Assembly: GCA_937925645.1 (NCBI GenBank)
Contig: CALAMB010000275.1
Coordinates: forward strand, 1-23,334
DNA from: an uncultured Acidobacteriota bacterium
GTDB taxonomy: Bacteria; Acidobacteriota; JAAYUB01
Direction: 5' to 3'
Length of the DNA: 23,334 nt
The first letter of the stretch is position 1. Each line of letters opens with the position of its first letter. A model generated the notes under the pieces. It worked only from the letters and a program-made list of their open reading frames with translations. It did not search any database and was not told the DNA's origin. Positions 1 through 6,465 of the stretch are shown piece after piece. A program made the position numbers and the translations under genes.

Positions 1-28
1 GTTTGGGAGACGTCTTTCCGGTGGCCGC

Positions 29-50
29 GGCCGGCCTTTCAGGCCCGGCC
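29..50. repeat. imperfect hairpin-forming inverted repeat
   Basis: The 6-base arms GGCCGG (29-34) and CCGGCC (45-50) are perfect reverse complements around a 10-base loop. It is the outermost of three hairpins packed between 29 and 100, just beyond the stop codon of the RHS remnant on the minus strand. There is no T-tract, so an intrinsic terminator is possible but not shown. Confidence 0.4.
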
Positions 51-53
51 TTG

Positions 54-70
54 CCCCGCGGCACGCGGGG
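54..70. repeat. perfect 7-bp hairpin downstream of RHS remnant
   Basis: The arms CCCCGCG (54-60) and CGCGGGG (64-70) enclose a 3-base loop. On the minus strand the hairpin begins immediately after the stop codon of the RHS remnant at 71-73. This suits a transcript-end structure, although no U-run follows. Confidence 0.5.
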
Positions 71-280
71 CTAATATCCAGGCGCGCCCTTCGGCGCGCC
101 CCGGAAGAGGGATCTCAGCCCGCCCATGTCCTGCTGGCAGATGAGATCTTCGCCTTCGTAGAAGTAGTAGCTGTGGTCGTCCACGAAGACGACGTTGCCT
201 TGATCATCGACCCGGGTGGCCGCGCCGCCAGCGGTCTTCACCTTGATCCGCCGCTTGCCGTCGGCGTCGTAGATAAATTT
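71..280 (-). pseudogene. RHS-repeat protein C-terminal remnant
   Basis: The minus strand carries 69 sense codons ending at TAG (71-73). They translate to RHS/YD-repeat-like sequence, including FIYDADGKRRIKVKT and DDHSYYFYEGEDLI. That is the pattern of the YD repeats that build the RHS shell around a toxin. There is no start codon of its own: the frame begins directly after the TGA of the small membrane gene upstream and is in phase with it. An intact RHS core is hundreds of residues long, so this is a fragment. The last ten residues (RGAPKGAPGY) are encoded by the inverted repeat at 81-100 and are probably not native. Most likely it is a displaced RHS tip or an end left by recombination. It is unlikely to be expressed except by read-through. 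Confidence 0.7.
81..100. repeat. perfect 8-bp hairpin inside RHS remnant end
   Basis: Two copies of the self-complementary octamer GGCGCGCC (81-88 and 93-100) flank a 4-base loop. It lies inside the 3' end of the RHS remnant, where it encodes the odd GAPKGAP stretch. It may be an inserted or retained intergenic hairpin that the truncated frame now reads through. Confidence 0.5.
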
Positions 281-544
281 TCAAAGTTGCCCATGTTTTT
301 CCGACGATTTCATCATGATTATTTGAATGAAAACAGCCAATCCGATATAGATTATCCACACAAACCACGTCTTACTTAGAAGAAATGGAAAGAAGTCATC
401 AGGAGCCATAAGATCATTTATCGGCGCAAACGGCCGCGAGGCTGATACAAAAGCAGCGATAGTATAAAAAACCACAAACAAAATAGAATGGACCAACAAT
501 TTGAATCCTGTTTTCATACTATCACCAATGATATTTTTCATCAT
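281..544 (-). CDS. small membrane protein, possible immunity-type protein (unrecognised)
   Basis: This 87-residue protein starts MMKNIIGDSMKTGF. A GGGTGG sequence lies about 5 bases before the first ATG at 544, so I chose that start; an internal ATG at 517 is an alternative. Two hydrophobic segments can be seen, at about residues 16-36 (LLVHSILFVVFYTIAAFV) and 60-78 (WFVWIIYIGLAVFIQIIM), with a polar loop between them and a short charged tail. I do not recognise a family. The gene is conspicuously AT-rich, with runs of A and T unlike the GC-rich surroundings, which suggests transfer. The RHS remnant follows in frame right after its stop. In polymorphic-toxin loci a small low-GC gene beside an RHS tip is often the immunity gene, and a membrane immunity protein would fit. 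That role is inference from context only. Confidence 0.6.
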   Translation of the reverse strand: MMKNIIGDSMKTGFKLLVHSILFVVFYTIAAFVSASRPFAPINDLMAPDDFFPFLLSKTWFVWIIYIGLAVFIQIIMMKSSEKHGQL

Positions 545-545
545 A

Positions 546-560
546 CGCCACCCAGTGGCG
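546..560. repeat. 6-bp hairpin just upstream of small membrane gene
   Basis: The arms CGCCAC (546-551) and GTGGCG (555-560) enclose a 3-base loop. On the minus strand the structure ends one base before the first ATG (544) and covers the putative ribosome-binding GGGTGG. It could reduce translation from that start. The rest of 561-699 shows nothing I can assign. Confidence 0.35.
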
Positions 561-699
561 CTGTCAATCCACTCAAATCGTCCGACACATCCCGCATCCC
601 TGAGGGAGGCGAGGATATTACCCGGTGGCGAGGGGTTCTGCGACGGACCCTGCGGGGGCGCTGGCCGCGTTTGAACAGTAATCGGTGTCGGTCTGTCTG

Positions 700-705
700 T
701 ATAAT
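700..705 (+). promoter_or_regulatory. candidate -10 element for VWFA gene
   Basis: A perfect TATAAT lies at 700-705, giving an expected transcript start near 712 and a leader of about 30 bases that contains the ribosome-binding sequence. No good -35 sits at 17 bases; a TTGAAC at 671-676 is 23 bases away, which is too far. This is an assignment from the -10 alone. Confidence 0.4.
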
Positions 706-742
706 TCAACCGGACACTTCCGGAGGACAGAAGGGTAAAGTC

Positions 743-2599
743 ATGGCTCAAGGAAAACGTCTGGTCCCGCTGCTCGGTGCGATCCTGCTGGGGATGTGTC
801 GGCTCATCCCCGCCCAGGCGGCGGATACGGTGCGGGTCGACGTGCGCCTGGTGCCCGTCGCCGTGACGGTGGTGGACGCCGACGGCCGACCCGTGACCGA
901 TTTGACCGCTGATGATTTCAGGGTGTTCGACGACGGCGTACCCCGGGAGATCCGCTTTTTCAGCCTGGAGCGGCTGGCGTCCGATCCCGACCGGGCCGGT
1001 GACGCGGCTCCGCTGGCGCGGGACCGCGCCGCAGGACTCCATCGTTCGGGCCGTCGGACGTTCCTCATCTACCTGGGGCAAGGCGGGACGACCGATACGT
1101 TCAAGGCCATGGACGACCTGATCGCCTTCGTCCGCGAACGCCTGCTGCCCCAGGACCGCGTGGCGGTGATGGCGTACAACCGCGCCACCGATTTCACCAC
1201 CGACCGGGAGCAGATCGCTGGCATCCTCAAGAGGTACCAGGAGCGGCGCGGACAGATTGAGATCCTGATCCAGAGGCGCGCTTGGGGAAACGGACTGGAA
1301 GCGATCTATGCGCCGGGAATGCCGCCGCAGGCCCAGCGGTATATCGACGAGATCTTCGAGGACGCGTCCGCCGTCGCGCCGCCGCGCCCCACCGACGGCC
1401 GCGTGCGCTCGGCCCATCCCGCGGCGGGGCGGGTGCTGCCCGCGCCCACCGGCGGCGTGGACACCGCCGCCATCCTGGCGGATCCGGGAGCGCTGGCCGC
1501 GATTCTGCCCAATCTGTCGCCCAAGGCGCGCGGGATGGTGATGCGGAGCGTCATCCCGACGGACCCGTTCGACCTGATGCAACTGCTGGCGCTCACCGAT
1601 CTCCCGTTCGGCGAGTTCATGGCCAACATGCAGCAGTCGTCGCTGGACATGCAGAACCTGTTCGCCGCTGTCAATTACCTGCGATATTTGGAGGGGCCCA
1701 AGTACATCCTGCTCTTCTCGGACCAGGGGATCTTCCTGCCGCGGATGGACCATGACCGCAGCCTGGCCGCTGTCGCCAACGACGCCCAGGTGGCCATCCA
1801 CACCTTCAAGACCGGCGGCGTGGACAGCCATTTCTCCATGGACAAAGAGCAGGGGTTGTGGGGACGGGAAACCAGCTGGCAACCGGCTGCGCCCACCATC
1901 GTCCACAACAGCCGGGACTCGCTGGTCGCCATGTCCAGCCTGCGGACCATGGCCGACGCCACCGGCGGCCTCTACACCATCCACCGGGCGGTGGCCCCGG
2001 CGCTGGTGCGGCTGGACGCCTGCACCCGCTCCAGCTACCTGCTGGGCGTCGATCCGGGAGACATCGACTGGTCGGGAAAGTATCACCGCCTGCGGGTGGA
2101 GGTCGCCCGGCCGGGCGTCCGCGTCCACCACCGGCACGGGTACTATGCCTACACGCAGACCGTCCCGTACGACACCGAGCTGTTCCTGGCCGAGAGCCGG
2201 ATCGAGGCGGCCCTGGCTCACAAGCGCGAGTGGCCCGGCATCCGCTTTCGGGCGAAGATGATCCGCGGCGCGGGGCCCGGCGATGCGGCGCGGCGGCAGC
2301 TCCGTTTGACGGTGGAACCGGACTCGCTAACCTATGCGGTCCATGACGGGATCCGGACCTGCCGGCTCTATCTCGCCGTGTACTACACCGTCAACGGTCG
2401 CGACATCAGCGGCAACACCTGGAGCGTGCTGGACGTGGAACTGGATGCGGGCGCATTCGCAAGGGCCCGGCGGGAGGGGATCGGCATCACCATCACGCTG
2501 CCGCCGCAGGTGGGCAACGACTCGTACAAGGCAATCGTTTACTGCGTGAACGCCGACCGCGTGGGGAGCCGCGTGGGCGGCGTCTTCGCGCGGCGGTGA
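743..2599 (+). CDS. secreted VWFA-domain protein, Acidobacteria type
   Basis: The protein has 618 residues. Residues 1-26 form a signal peptide ending in AQA. They are followed by VRLVPVAVTVVDADGRPV and DLTADDFRVFDDGVPREI, the typical opening of the Acidobacteria VWFA-related family (TIGR03436-like). The VWA-like core starts near residue 106 and includes YILLFSDQGIF at about 321-331. A non-VWA insertion of roughly 100 residues (about 205-305) interrupts it. The metal-site motif DxSxS, expected near 108-116, is replaced by IYLGQGGTT, so metal-dependent ligand binding is doubtful. The start at 743 has AAGGG about 7 bases upstream and gives a clean signal peptide; the longer open frame upstream is not coding. 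The protein is probably periplasmic or surface-bound. Its ligand is unknown. It is a single gene, facing the operon at 2733-6836. Confidence 0.85.
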   Translation: MAQGKRLVPLLGAILLGMCRLIPAQAADTVRVDVRLVPVAVTVVDADGRPVTDLTADDFRVFDDGVPREIRFFSLERLASDPDRAGDAAPLARDRAAGLHRSGRRTFLIYLGQGGTTDTFKAMDDLIAFVRERLLPQDRVAVMAYNRATDFTTDREQIAGILKRYQERRGQIEILIQRRAWGNGLEAIYAPGMPPQAQRYIDEIFEDASAVAPPRPTDGRVRSAHPAAGRVLPAPTGGVDTAAILADPGALAAILPNLSPKARGMVMRSVIPTDPFDLMQLLALTDLPFGEFMANMQQSSLDMQNLFAAVNYLRYLEGPKYILLFSDQGIFLPRMDHDRSLAAVANDAQVAIHTFKTGGVDSHFSMDKEQGLWGRETSWQPAAPTIVHNSRDSLVAMSSLRTMADATGGLYTIHRAVAPALVRLDACTRSSYLLGVDPGDIDWSGKYHRLRVEVARPGVRVHHRHGYYAYTQTVPYDTELFLAESRIEAALAHKREWPGIRFRAKMIRGAGPGDAARRQLRLTVEPDSLTYAVHDGIRTCRLYLAVYYTVNGRDISGNTWSVLDVELDAGAFARARREGIGITITLPPQVGNDSYKAIVYCVNADRVGSRVGGVFARR

Positions 2600-2605
2600 T
2601 CCGCC
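2592..2605. repeat. short hairpin over VWFA stop codon
   Basis: GGCGG (2592-2596) and CCGCC (2601-2605) pair around a TGAT loop that contains the stop codon of the VWFA gene. It is a weak candidate for a transcript-end structure. Confidence 0.3.
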
Positions 2606-2667
2606 ATACCCCGGAGGCCTGAGTTGCGGAACCCTGTCACATGCCGCTCCAAATGCCGGATGGATGC

Positions 2668-2704
2668 GGGGGCTGGGTGAACCGGTTCATCCGATACAGC
2701 CCCC
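2668..2704. terminator. nested inverted repeat between convergent genes
   Basis: Perfect 8-base arms GGGGGCTG (2668-2675) and CAGCCCCC (2697-2704) enclose a 21-base loop, which itself contains the 12-base perfect palindrome TGAACCGGTTCA (2678-2689). It sits between the 3' ends of two convergent genes, where a bidirectional terminator is expected. No T-tract follows on either strand, so an operator or another structural role remains possible. Confidence 0.45.
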
Positions 2705-2732
2705 GGGTCAGCACTCCGCAAAGCGGTGCGGC

Positions 2733-3458
2733 TCACGGCGCGGACGACCGGTAGATCCCCCAACGCACGCTGAATGACAGACGGACGGAAGCGGTCTCGA
2801 CGCGGGTGAGCCAGCGCTCGGTCTCGGCCGGATTCATCATTCGGCCCAACTGGTAGCGGAGGAAGACGGGATCGGGTGGACGCGCGTCGCCCGACAGCGT
2901 TCCGGATTCCACGACTGCGAAGCCCGCCTCGGCGAAGAGCGCGTCCAGCCGGCCGCCCGTCTCCGGATGGAAGCTCTCGTGGCGCAACGAGGCCAGCAGC
3001 GCATCAACCAGTCCCAAACCCGCCGGCGACTCGACGGTGGCCGGGTAGTCGTACTCGGCCAGGACCGCGTACAAACCGTCCCGGTCCAGGACCCGCCGCA
3101 CCCGGCGCAGGAAGGGGACGGGCTCCTGAAGCTGGTACAGGAAGAACGAGGATACGTAAAGTCCGGCAGCGGGCAGCCGACAATCTGAAACGTCGGCGTG
3201 CTCAAACAGCGCGGGGCCTTCGTGTCGGCTGACGGACGGCGCGTGCCGGGCTTCGGCCAGGGCTGCCGAGTCACGCTCGATCCCCACGAGCTCGGCCCGG
3301 GTCAGGGGAGCGAGTTCCCGCAGGACGAGGCCCGTGCCGCAGCCGGGTTCCACGATGCGGCGGAGCGCGCGCAGGGGCAGGCGGCCGTAGAGCCGGTGCC
3401 GGAGCGGCGCCAGCTCCGCGAACTGACGGCGGTAGATCTGGAACAGGTTGCCGTTCAC
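2733..3458 (-). CDS. class I SAM-dependent methyltransferase
   Basis: The protein has 241 residues. Motif I, VEPGCGTGLVL, lies at residues 36-46, and the second-strand acidic motif LVGIERD at 57-63 would bind the SAM ribose. These place it in the class I Rossmann methyltransferases. The middle region (YVSSFFLYQLQEP) and C-terminal strands fit the fold, and the length is usual for a free-standing enzyme. It starts at GTG (3458), 8 bases after the stop of the radical SAM gene. The open frame extends upstream inside that gene, but only the GTG gives a normal N-terminus; its ribosome-binding site is weak. It is the last gene of the four-gene operon, so it probably acts on the same product as the radical SAM enzyme. 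The substrate is unknown. Confidence 0.8.
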   Translation of the reverse strand: MNGNLFQIYRRQFAELAPLRHRLYGRLPLRALRRIVEPGCGTGLVLRELAPLTRAELVGIERDSAALAEARHAPSVSRHEGPALFEHADVSDCRLPAAGLYVSSFFLYQLQEPVPFLRRVRRVLDRDGLYAVLAEYDYPATVESPAGLGLVDALLASLRHESFHPETGGRLDALFAEAGFAVVESGTLSGDARPPDPVFLRYQLGRMMNPAETERWLTRVETASVRLSFSVRWGIYRSSAP

Positions 3459-3466
3459 CCGTCGGC

Positions 3467-4813
3467 CTAACCGTTCGACATGGCGTCGGGACAGGCGACG
3501 GGCTTCCCCTCGAGCTCCAGCGGGCACCCCCCGCCGCAGAGCGGCAGCTCGGGGCAGTCCCGGCATTCGGGCGGCAGCCACTGTCGCTCCCGCAGGCGGA
3601 CCATCACCGGGTGGTTGTACACCGCGTCCCACGACTCGGTGAGCAGGTTGCCGGCGCGCTCGTAGTAGCTCTGGCACGGGATCACGGCGCCGTCGGGTTC
3701 CACGCAGAGGTTGTACCGGCCGGCGGTGCAGTGCTTGGGCCCCAGCTCCAGTTCCACCGGGTTGATGCGGCAGTAGCGGGTGGGCGTGTACCAGATGAGC
3801 CGGAGGTCCAGCCCTTCGGCCAGCTCCCGCACCCGCGTCAGCACCGCCTTCAGGTCGTCGTCCGCCAGGGCGAACTCGCCGCCGGCGGCCTTGCCGCTGT
3901 AGATGACGGAGTTGATCGCCAGCGCCTTGAGTCCCAGCGAGGCGATGAACCGGACGGTGGCCTCAATCGTCGGGGCGCTGTCGCGGGTGATGGTGGTGTT
4001 CGTGATGGCATAGATGCCCAGGTCGAGGCAGTTGCGTATCCCGGCCACCGTCTGCTCGAACGAGTCGGCGCCGACCATGCGGTTGTGCACCGCCGGATCG
4101 GCCGACTCCAGCGTCACCTGGACGTAGTCGAGCCCCGCCGCCTGCAGTCCCGCCAGGTAGTCGCGGTCAGCCAGCCGGACGCCGTTGGTGAGGAGGCCCG
4201 ACACCATGCCCAGGGCCTGAGCGTGGGCGATGAGGTCCCGCAGGTCGTCGCGGAGCGTGGCCTCGCCGCCGGTGAAGACGACGTGGGGGATGCCGGCGTC
4301 CCACGCCTTTTGCATGATGAGCCGCCATTCGTCCGCGGTGAGCTCCGGGCTCTCGCGGCGCTCGTTGTAGCAGTGCGTGCAGTTGATGTTGCAGCGGTAG
4401 GTGAGGGCCAGATCCAGGCGGTATGGGGCGGAGACGGGCGTCTGGAACGGTTCGATCCGGTCCAGTCCGAGGAACGTGATGGGACAGACCGCGCTGTCGC
4501 CCAGCATGGCGTCGAGGGTTTCGCGGATGACCGCCCAGTCGGCGGCCGCCCGCTTGCGGCCCACGCGGTATTGCTTGCGGACGCGCTTCAACAGCTCCGC
4601 TTCGCCGAGGCCGCGCAGGTACAGCCAGGCGTAGTCGCAGGCCGTGGCGTTGAGGTGCAACACGCGGGATGCGTCGATGAGCAGCAGACCGGTGCCGTTT
4701 CCCTCCACGCGGAGGTGCACCCGCTTGCCTTCCGGCACCGGGCCGCCGGCCAGATGGTGAAGGCCCGCCGGGGCGATGGGGGGGCGCTTGGCGAAAAAGT
4801 TCTTCAGGTTCAT
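3467..4813 (-). CDS. radical SAM/SPASM peptide-modifying enzyme with PqqD-like domain
   Basis: The protein has 448 residues. Residues about 40-105 (LLIDASRVLHLNATACDYAW and after) resemble the PqqD/RRE fold that binds precursor peptides. The radical SAM core carries the iron-sulfur motif C141-N-I-N-C145-T-H-C148 and GGE at 182-184. A C-terminal SPASM region holds cysteines 348, 362, 370, 380, 417, 420, 426, 430 and 441, enough for two auxiliary clusters. This domain order is known from RiPP-maturing enzymes such as PqqE and sactipeptide or ranthipeptide synthases. Its ATG overlaps the TGA of the gene upstream (ATGA) and has GGGAGGTGG just before it, so the two are translationally coupled. That upstream protein ends in a Cys-Ala tail, which I infer to be the substrate. 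The reaction is unknown; thioether formation is the leading guess. Confidence 0.88.
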   Translation of the reverse strand: MNLKNFFAKRPPIAPAGLHHLAGGPVPEGKRVHLRVEGNGTGLLLIDASRVLHLNATACDYAWLYLRGLGEAELLKRVRKQYRVGRKRAAADWAVIRETLDAMLGDSAVCPITFLGLDRIEPFQTPVSAPYRLDLALTYRCNINCTHCYNERRESPELTADEWRLIMQKAWDAGIPHVVFTGGEATLRDDLRDLIAHAQALGMVSGLLTNGVRLADRDYLAGLQAAGLDYVQVTLESADPAVHNRMVGADSFEQTVAGIRNCLDLGIYAITNTTITRDSAPTIEATVRFIASLGLKALAINSVIYSGKAAGGEFALADDDLKAVLTRVRELAEGLDLRLIWYTPTRYCRINPVELELGPKHCTAGRYNLCVEPDGAVIPCQSYYERAGNLLTESWDAVYNHPVMVRLRERQWLPPECRDCPELPLCGGGCPLELEGKPVACPDAMSNG

Positions 4814-6465
4814 CGGCCACCTCCCGCGCAGGCGCACGCACAGCCGGCGCAGGCGCAGGCGCAGGCGCAGCTGCTCCCGCCGCTGGAACGTCCGGAAGAT
4901 GACGACACGGGAACGGGATTGGTCACGCCGGTCACGCCGGAGACCAGACTGCCGAAGGATCCCACGGCGCTGTGGGAAAAGCCCTCGATGGCCGAAGCCG
5001 CCTGGTGGCAGATGTCCGGCAGGCTGAATCCGCCCCCGGGTGTCACCGGGGCGCCGCCGACCGGCGGATGAGTGCCGGGCACCGGGATCACGGCCGGCGG
5101 CCGGCCGGGTTCGGAATCGTCCATCCAGCCGCCCGCGGGGAACCAGCTCGGCGAGGCGAGCACGATGGGCGGCAGCTTCTGCACCTTGTCGTCGAAGTCA
5201 TTGTCCATCAACATCCACTGGAGCTGCTCCTCGACGGTCTTCAGGCCGGCGGCATCGGACCCGGCGCTGCGCACCATCTCCCAGGCCTGGCGGACGATGG
5301 ACTGATAGTATTCCCGCGTCTCTTTCAAAGAAAAACCCTTCATCCGGTTGTTCAGGTCCTTGATCATCTGGACGAACATGCTCTTCAGTTCCTTCTCGCC
5401 GAGCGTTCCGTCCGCCTTGATGGCGTCCACCAAGCGAAGTTCGTAGTCCCACAGCTTGTCTCGGTTCTGGCCGGTCTTTTCGATCACGGGTTTGCCACCC
5501 GGGCCGGGTTTGAGCGCCACCGCGCCCTTGCGCAGCAGCCCGTACAGAATGAGCACCGTCACCCGGTCCAGCTTTTCTTCGTTGAGCAACGCCGCCATGG
5601 GGGCGGTGAGGCCGCGCTTGATGCCCACCCCTTCCACTCCGATCTTGGGCGGCAGGTATTGGCGCCGGCGGAAGATGCCGCGCACGATGGAGATGGCCGC
5701 CGGCACGATCGGCACCAGGAAAACCAGCAGGACGAAGCAGCCGCCTTCAAACAGGAAACAGCCGCTGGCGCTCATGTCGCCCGCGACGGCCGGGGCTTCC
5801 GGAGGCGTCAGCGGCCCCTCGACGAGCGCGCCCGGGAACGAAATGCCCACCATGTACTCGCCGTCCACCCGGCGCTGCTCCACCCACTTGTACACGATCC
5901 GGCCCGCGTCGGTGACGAACGACTCGGTGAACGCGCGCTCGTGGTGGCGCACCGTGTCCGGCTCGGCGCCCTCCGGGAACTGGACCTGGAGGGTGAAGGC
6001 GGAGGCGCCTTCCAGCAGGCTGCCGTCGAACCAGGTGGGGCTGAATTCCATCGAGCCGTCGGTGGGGACATCGCTATCCTGAAACACCATGTACAGGTTG
6101 GTGCCGCTCACCTCGAGGGTGCCCGTCTGGCCGGGGCCGATGGTCTTGTCGCCCAGCGGAATCTCGACGCCGTTGGAAATGTAGCTGGAAGTCTTGATGC
6201 CGCTGAGCGCCTGGCCGCCGATCTGGGCGCGCACGGTGTCCAACTGGTAATCCTTGCTGGGGAAGCCGATGTCCACGATGTCGATGGGATGGGCGCCCGG
6301 GGCGCAGCGGAAGGTGATCTTGTAGTAGATCACCAGGCTGCGGTCCTTTTCCACCGACACGTTGCAGATGAACTCGGGCACTTCGAAGCGGTAGTCCTGC
6401 GCCGGTGCGGCGACTCCGAAAAGAAGCAGCACCAGGAGGGCGGCACCGACAATACGGGTCACCAT
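4810..6465 (-). CDS. DUF2207-like membrane protein with C-terminal (Cys-Ala)n tail
   Basis: The protein has 551 residues. It has a signal peptide (1-22), an extracytoplasmic beta-rich domain (about 23-235) and a transmembrane helix (about 241-263). A predicted cytoplasmic part follows, with the GLTAPMAALLNEEKLDRV segment (285-302) and a winged-helix-like stretch resembling the C-terminal half of DUF2207 proteins. A Pro/Gly/Ser-rich linker (about 437-532) leads to a tail with Cys at 533, 535, 537, 539, 542, 544 and 546, then GGGR. By this topology the tail is cytoplasmic, within reach of a radical SAM enzyme. The ATG at 6465 overlaps the end of the zinc-ribbon gene, with GGAGGAG upstream. The next gene starts inside its stop codon. 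DUF2207 proteins have no settled function. I infer the tail is post-translationally modified, but a chance product of a hexanucleotide repeat cannot be excluded. Confidence 0.8.
   Translation of the reverse strand: MVTRIVGAALLVLLLFGVAAPAQDYRFEVPEFICNVSVEKDRSLVIYYKITFRCAPGAHPIDIVDIGFPSKDYQLDTVRAQIGGQALSGIKTSSYISNGVEIPLGDKTIGPGQTGTLEVSGTNLYMVFQDSDVPTDGSMEFSPTWFDGSLLEGASAFTLQVQFPEGAEPDTVRHHERAFTESFVTDAGRIVYKWVEQRRVDGEYMVGISFPGALVEGPLTPPEAPAVAGDMSASGCFLFEGGCFVLLVFLVPIVPAAISIVRGIFRRRQYLPPKIGVEGVGIKRGLTAPMAALLNEEKLDRVTVLILYGLLRKGAVALKPGPGGKPVIEKTGQNRDKLWDYELRLVDAIKADGTLGEKELKSMFVQMIKDLNNRMKGFSLKETREYYQSIVRQAWEMVRSAGSDAAGLKTVEEQLQWMLMDNDFDDKVQKLPPIVLASPSWFPAGGWMDDSEPGRPPAVIPVPGTHPPVGGAPVTPGGGFSLPDICHQAASAIEGFSHSAVGSFGSLVSGVTGVTNPVPVSSSSGRSSGGSSCACACACAGCACACAGGGR
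4825..4869. repeat. hexanucleotide repeat encoding the Cys-Ala tail
   Basis: On the minus strand the unit TGCGCC (Cys-Ala) recurs four times (4846-4869), followed by GGC (Gly) and three further Cys-Ala pairs with changed third bases (TGTGCG, TGCGCC, TGCGCG). The 6-base unit keeps the frame, so changes in copy number would lengthen or shorten the tail without breaking the protein. Degeneration of the last copies at synonymous positions suggests that selection keeps Cys-Ala. Confidence 0.7.

Noticed and set aside
671..705. TTGAAC and TATAAT as a full promoter pair before the VWFA gene
   Set aside because: The spacer is 23 bases, too long. I kept only the -10 as a low-confidence element.
488..742. 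N-terminal extension of the VWFA frame by 85 residues
   Set aside because: The translated text lacks any family pattern, while ATG 743 gives a proper signal peptide and has a ribosome-binding sequence.
545..2221. Upstream extension of the minus-strand frame that ends at 281, giving about 646 residues
   Set aside because: It is antisense to the VWFA gene, rich in Arg/Gly/His/Gln with no domain pattern. Only the last 87 codons, where base composition changes, look like a gene.
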